From an uncultured Lachnospiraceae bacterium (GTDB taxonomy: Bacteria; Bacillota; Clostridia; Lachnospirales; Lachnospiraceae): a stretch of 21,299 nucleotides of DNA. Positions 21,237 through 21,299 of the stretch are shown here, piece after piece (position 1 is the first letter of the stretch; each line of letters begins with the position of its first letter). The stretch is from the NCBI GenBank assembly GCA_900551235.1, contig URUU01000040.1, forward strand, positions 1-21,299. The letters run 5' to 3'. The translations under genes and the position numbers were made by a program. A model generated the notes under the pieces. The model saw only the letters and a program-made list of their open reading frames with translations. It had not been told where the DNA came from and did not search any database.

Positions 21237-21299
21237 CAGTTCCAAGGGGAATCGAACCCCTGTTTTCGCCGTGAGAGGGCGACGTCTTAACCGCTTGAC
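21237..21299 (-). tRNA. tRNA-Glu (anticodon CTC), 5' end beyond the window
   Basis: The minus strand reads through a D-arm (GTCAAGCGGTTAAGAC), an anticodon stem TCGCC/GGCGA with loop CTCTCAC (anticodon CTC, decoding GAG), a T-arm AGGGG-TTCGATT-CCCCT, and the 3' acceptor strand TGGAACT with discriminator G at 21237. The next bases are CTG, so the CCA end is not encoded and would be added by tRNA nucleotidyltransferase. Roughly the first nine bases of the 5' acceptor side fall outside the window. It is followed by a strong terminator. Confidence 0.93.

Overview
The window is about 21.3 kb of a low-to-mid GC Firmicute chromosome. Gene content, gene order, strong AAGGAGG-type ribosome binding sites and protein style all point to the Lachnospiraceae (gut Clostridium cluster XIVa, in the manner of Mediterraneibacter, [Ruminococcus] or Blautia). 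That placement is an inference from family knowledge; no database was searched. Every supported gene lies on the minus strand, so transcription runs from high to low coordinates. No stretch of more than 300 bases lacks a gene.

Reading in the direction of transcription: (1) 21299-21197 holds the 3' part of a tRNA-Glu(CTC) and its strong intrinsic terminator. (2) 21126-16934 holds parE-parC, a type IIA topoisomerase pair in the B-then-A order usual for topoisomerase IV operons, with no dnaA/recF neighbours. (3) 16914-11501 holds a one-gene accessory unit: a well-formed promoter overlapped by a palindrome, a possible 20-codon leader ORF whose stop overlaps the next start, and a 1753-residue secreted GH33 sialidase with lectin-like, CBM32, FIVAR-like and Fn3-like modules. 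(4) 11427-2765 is the conserved transcription/translation operon rimP-nusA-ylxR-ylxQ-infB-rbfA-nrnA-truB-ribF, plus a small DUF3592-like membrane protein gene at its end. Several neighbours overlap or nearly touch. Its leader carries a perfect 11-bp hairpin followed by an interrupted U-rich tract, which looks like a NusA-dependent attenuator. (5) 2773-64 is rpsO-pnp with its own promoter, a structured rpsO leader, and a chain of hairpins between rpsO and pnp. The last and longest of these resembles an RNase III substrate just before the pnp ribosome binding site. A few codons of a further gene may follow pnp at 23-1.

The housekeeping genes form one theme: 30S maturation (rimP, rbfA, rpsO), initiation (infB), transcription elongation and termination (nusA), RNA modification (truB), RNA and nanoRNA turnover (pnp, nrnA) and flavin cofactors (ribF). 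The sialidase is the accessory element. It sits between two core units with no transposase, integrase or attachment repeat visible, and would release sialic acid from host mucin or other glycoconjugates outside the cell. I found no CRISPR array, prophage, insertion sequence or clearly novel multi-gene system. The most interesting unexplained signals are in the RNA leaders and intergenic regions.
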